Notes under the pieces: generated by a model
What the model saw: only the letters and a program-made list of their open reading frames with translations
Told to the model about the DNA's origin: nothing
The model's database searches: none
Assembly (NCBI GenBank): GCA_003956705.1
Contig: QZCP01000508.1
Span: 1 to 25,882, forward strand
Source of the DNA: Brevipalpus yothersi
Taxonomy: Eukaryota; Arthropoda; Arachnida; Trombidiformes; Tenuipalpidae
Length of the DNA: 25,882 bases
Reading direction: 5' to 3'
In this document: positions 22,671 through 25,882 of the stretch, piece by piece
How the letters are laid out: each line of letters begins with the position of its first letter
Position numbering within the stretch: position 1 is the first letter of the stretch
Translations under genes and position numbers: made by a program

Positions 22671-22709
<39 letters not shown>
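22671..22709. repeat. (CT)19 microsatellite
   Basis: Uninterrupted CT run inside a broader pyrimidine-rich block (about 22480-22745). Confidence 0.97.
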
Positions 22710-22713
<4 letters not shown>

Positions 22714-23716
22714 GCATTCATTCATCCTCATCTCAATTTCATGCAACAAACTCATTTTCAATCATCAAAGCTGATCACAAAATAAAATAAATCCTGAACA
22801 ATTACATGGCCTGACTATGGGATGTGAAGAAAGAGAGAGAGAGATGAAAGCTAAGTGGATATGTATGGGTTATGGTCCAAAGTGGTAGGCCTGGCACCAG
22901 CTTGATGGGTGGTAAAGGAGCAACTTTTCAATTTCAAAAGGCATTATCAATGCTATGAGAAGATCAAGAGAAGCTGTGAAATTCAAAGAGTTGAGCCATC
23001 ATCCAGCCATACTATGGCAAACAGTCATATTAGTGAATTAATTAAGGGCAAAATTTAGTACCACTCGCATACACATTCACGCGCACACAAAAAAGTTTGA
23101 AAAGAGGAAATATTAAGCCAAAAGCTGGTACACATGATGATTTCCATTTCGTGTTGATCACGATTTTTGTCGCTTACACCAAAAACCACTTGTCAATCTA
23201 CCATATCGACTATTCAAATCATCCTGTCCCGTGTCACGATCAAAAAGTGGAAAACTTATGCTATCTCTCTCTCTCTCTCTTTCTCTCTCTTATTCTCTCT
23301 CTCTCTTCCTACCTTTTGTCATGATCAATGAAAATGTGGGTATGATGATTAAAATGATGATCTTAATTGTGAAAGCTAGCTTTCGATTCTATTGATGAGG
23401 AACCCAACGGTTTTTTTTCTTCTCTACTCTATCAGATCGATATCGATTGATTGTATCTGTACACTGTGTGTACATGTGGTGGGTCGGTAGAAAAAAAAAG
23501 AAAACGAGGAGCACACACAAATTTTCTCCTCTCTATCTATCTTTTCGACCTCAGATAGTATATATATACACACACCACTATCTGAAGCTATCTTATACTC
23601 TCATTCTGGTAGCCTAATATTTGATTGCCTCACCCATCTAATCACTTGTAAGTTTCGGTTTCAATAATATATCTTTCTCTCTATCATTATCTTTCTCGGA
23701 TAGAAGTTGGGGCAAA

Positions 23717-23737
23717 GAGAGAGAGAGAGAGAGAGAG
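23717..23737. repeat. (GA)10 microsatellite
   Basis: Uninterrupted GA run in intron 1. Confidence 0.95.
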
Positions 23738-24031
23738 TACATGATATACTCACCCCACATACATATATATACACATACACATGTATACACACATCAATGT
23801 AGAGAGTCGAAATTGAATATCATATCAAGTAAAGGAGCACGATGTTATATCATCCTCGTACTTTTTCATCAATACACATATGTATATACATATCGCTTAG
23901 GTATAAAAAGCTCCATGGTGTATAGTGAGAAATAGAAAGATATATACAAATTTGAAACCCCTTCTTCAGTTCCCACTAACCTGGATACCAGTTCTCGAAT
24001 GGTAAGGTAAAACATCGATATTTGAATTACT

Positions 24032-24049
24032 TCTCTCTCTCTCTCTCTT
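24032..24049. repeat. (CT)9 microsatellite
   Basis: Short uninterrupted CT run in intron 1. Confidence 0.9.
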
Positions 24050-24278
24050 TCTTTTTCGATTTCTTTCAAGTTCTTTTTTTCATTAAAAATTAGATTTAAC
24101 CTGATTTGAAAATCTTTCTCCACCTTCTTCAGCCCCGTTCAATGAGTAAGAGAAGAAAAAATCATATTCCATGAGAAAGAGAGACAGAAAAAAATAATGT
24201 ACGAAATATCAAAAGTACACTTATCATGAAATTGGCTGATATCAGAAAAATCATATTTCAACTCTCAAGATACAGTCT

Positions 24279-24294
24279 CACACACACACACACA
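24279..24294. repeat. (CA)8 microsatellite
   Basis: Uninterrupted CA run in intron 1. Confidence 0.9.
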
Positions 24295-24705
24295 GACTGC
24301 TGAATAGACCGGGATCAGATAAGTTTTGGATACATGTTTACAAGTGTCTGTATCTTGAATGGTACTTATTTTTACTTTCTTCTTCTTCTCATATGAATAC
24401 CCCTTTTCGTTATCATCAATATGGCCCTCTTTGCGAGAAAATAAAACACGTGGACAAATTTTTCTGATAATCATCGAGAGGTGAAGAAGAAGAGGCATAA
24501 AAAAAACGGTTGAAGCCACAGATCAGAGTTGAAACGAAACTGATTGGATAGCCATGGGATTGGCTACAATAAGCAAAAGTGGAGAGGGAATAATTTTTTC
24601 TTTCTCTCATACACACACACATTTCACAGTGATAACTGATCATCATTTTGAGATAAACACAAACTATCATGGCTACTGTCATGGACACGATGGAAATGAT
24701 AGGGA

Positions 24706-24727
24706 ATATATTTATATATAAATATAT
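24706..24727. other. 22-bp perfect AT palindrome
   Basis: ATATATTTATA followed by its mirror complement, about 80 nt downstream of the exon 1 donor on the coding strand. Only A and T, so chance is plausible. Confidence 0.6.
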
Positions 24728-24805
24728 ATGTATGCATGAAAAAAGTGGAGGGAAAAATGAATATGATTTCGATATATATATATACATAAATCATAATCAA
24801 CTTAC

Positions 24806-25033
24806 CTGCACCTTATTGCAAGGTACCAGCAGAATATCTGATTCGTCCGGTTCACATGATAATTTGAAACCTTTTGCCTTGACCCAAAAGCGAAACTTTG
24901 AATTTTCAACACTAGAATTTTCCTCACCACGAAGTATTTTCACAATTCGTTGATACTTTTTACTGGTTACCGTTTTCGTTTTCGCCGAATCACCATAAGT
25001 TCGTAGGGCCCACTCTTGATACGCTGTATCCAT
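24806..25033 (-). CDS. NOL4: NOL4-family nucleolar protein, coding exon 1 (start codon, residues 1-76)
   Basis: First coding exon of an orthologue of vertebrate NOL4/NOL4L, a nuclear/nucleolar protein whose biochemical activity is not established. The conserved N-terminal block is unmistakable: WALRTYGDSAKTKTVT at residues 8-23, KKYQRIVKILRGEE at 25-38, and KFRFWVKAKGF at 46-56, followed by an acidic, divergent linker. I chose the ATG at 25031-25033 because it sits where the family starts, has A at -3 and G at +4, and is preceded in frame by a TAA three codons upstream. The exon ends in a full codon (Gln76, CAG) followed by a consensus donor GTAAGT at 24805-24800, so the intron is phase 0. 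Exon length is 228 nt. The family match is from memory of the vertebrate protein, not a search. The 5' UTR may be split by a further intron that I cannot see. Confidence 0.9.
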
Positions 25034-25882
25034 ACTATCGAATTAGGTGATAATATCAATATCAATGGCCAGTAGAAAAGTGTTCATGAGAAAGAGAAAA
25101 CAATTTGAGCAGCACGATAATGGTGAGGACACACACAGTACACACAACAAGCCCAGTATCAGTGTCAGTGTGAAGGGGAAAATGTTGAGCCTAAATCAGG
25201 TGACATCCACTCGTATATACCCCTCAAAGTGTCCTGTGTCCTGTGTGTGTATGGAGATGTGTGTGGATGTGTGTGTGTGGGCCAATAGTGGGTGGTAGAC
25301 GAAACACTGTTACCGTTAATGGAACCACTTCATCAGAAGAACGTGAAAGTTACACACACACGATAGATATATACACATACAGAGAGAGAGAATATTGGCT
25401 TGTCAGTGGCCGGCAAGCAGCACAAGAGTAAAGTGAGAGAGGTCGAGAGAGAGAGAGAATGACTCGGGCTCTCCCGGTGGCAACGTGTGCGAAGAGAGAG
25501 CGAAAAAGGCTCCGAGGAGGAGAAGGAGGAGAGGAGGTGGCGGAGGAGGAGGAGGAGGAGGTGGATGAGAGAGAGAGAGAGAGAAAGAGAGCAAGAAGAG
25601 AGTATGGAAAGAGAAAGAGGGATGAAAAGCGTCAAAAGAGAGTGAAAGAGAACGCGAATTGTTTTGGGAACACAACTCGAAACAAGTGGAAAAGAGAAGA
25701 GAAAATGTAAGAGTTTCAAATCGCGCTGCTATTTTCGATTCAATGTCCAAGCCATGTAATTCCGCGAGTTCAAACAAGGAAAAGCTTTCCCGAGATGCAC
25801 TTTTCACACAGGTGATCGTGAACAGTCAATTCTCTTCTCTCCCTCTCGCTCTCGATCCTGTGTCCTGAGCTGGTGAAGAGAG
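25034..25882 (-). other. 5' flank or 5' UTR of the NOL4-family gene
   Basis: 849 nt upstream of the start codon on the coding strand. A TATATATCTATC-like stretch (rc of 25363-25374) could be a TATA element, and a purine-rich (GA/GGA) block covers about 25376-25640 on the plus strand. CpG appears less depleted from about 25450 to 25860 than in the intron, as seen near many promoters. This is inference: the transcription start and any 5' UTR intron cannot be read from the sequence. Confidence 0.4.
25376..25640. repeat. Purine-rich GA/GGA block upstream of exon 1
   Basis: GA runs at about 25381-25391, 25447-25458 and 25566-25583, with a (GGA)-type block at 25514-25564. On the coding strand this is a CT/TCC-rich segment about 350-600 nt upstream of the start codon. 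Confidence 0.7.

Larger units (their letters stand above)
4574..24805 (-). other. Intron 1 of the NOL4-family gene (about 20.2 kb)
   Basis: Runs from donor GTAAGT at 24805-24800 to acceptor TTGCAG ending at 4574. Both ends are phase 0 and joining exon 1 to exon 2 keeps the frame. The intron is roughly eight times longer than the next visible intron and makes up about 78 percent of the window. It holds the nested initiator tRNA gene and most of the CT/GA repeats. No further exon with both a convincing family match and matching splice phases was found inside it, but small or poorly conserved alternative exons cannot be excluded by eye. Confidence 0.8.
22233..24805. other. Intron 1 segment next to exon 1, no gene seen
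   Basis: Contains the (CT)n tract at 22671-22709, GA and CT runs at 23717 and 24032, several AT/CA dinucleotide runs, and the 22-bp AT palindrome at 24706-24727, about 80 nt inside the intron from the exon 1 donor. Confidence 0.55.

Noticed and set aside
25459..25710. Glu/Arg-rich open frame upstream of exon 1
   Set aside because: Translation of GGA/GA repeats in the probable 5' flank; no family resemblance.
1..25882. CRISPR array, operon or bacterial features
   Set aside because: Repeats are simple microsatellites without spacers, and the genes are spliced and eukaryotic.

Overview
The window is eukaryotic, from an animal nuclear genome. It holds spliced exons with GT-AG borders, a eukaryotic initiator tRNA, long introns, and very many (CT)n/(GA)n microsatellites in A+T-leaning intronic DNA. 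Protein similarity shows a metazoan gene. The introns, simple-repeat density and divergence from vertebrates suggest an invertebrate, probably an arthropod, but nothing here fixes the taxon.

One protein-coding gene accounts for the whole window. It lies on the minus strand and is an orthologue of vertebrate NOL4/NOL4L (nucleolar protein 4). I reconstruct four coding exons: exon 1 at 25033-24806 (start codon to residue 76), exon 2 at 4573-4409, exon 3 at 1972-1806 and exon 4 at 584-197. Together they encode 316 residues, the N-terminal half, and the reading frame is continuous through every junction. The C-terminal half lies beyond position 1. Intron 1 is about 20.2 kb, intron 2 about 2.4 kb and intron 3 about 1.2 kb; intron 4 runs off the left edge.

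Region by region: 1-196 is the start of intron 4 with a (CT)30 run. 197-4573 holds exons 4, 3 and 2 with two short introns. 4574-24805 is the giant intron 1, containing an intact initiator tRNA-Met gene on the same strand (6227-6156), alternating pyrimidine-rich and purine-rich stretches, more than a dozen long (CT)n/(GA)n tracts, one ambiguous base (N at 11868), and some short repeated words and hairpins. 24806-25033 is exon 1, and 25034-25882 is its 5' flank or 5' UTR.

I see no transposon with recognisable coding capacity, no CRISPR, and no second protein-coding gene. The many open frames rich in Ser-Leu or Arg-Glu are translations of the CT/GA repeats. The most interesting points are the gene reconstruction with its giant repeat-laden first intron, the nested initiator tRNA, an octamer (CAGCATCC) found about 17 times on the two strands, and a 20-bp word recurring within intron 1.
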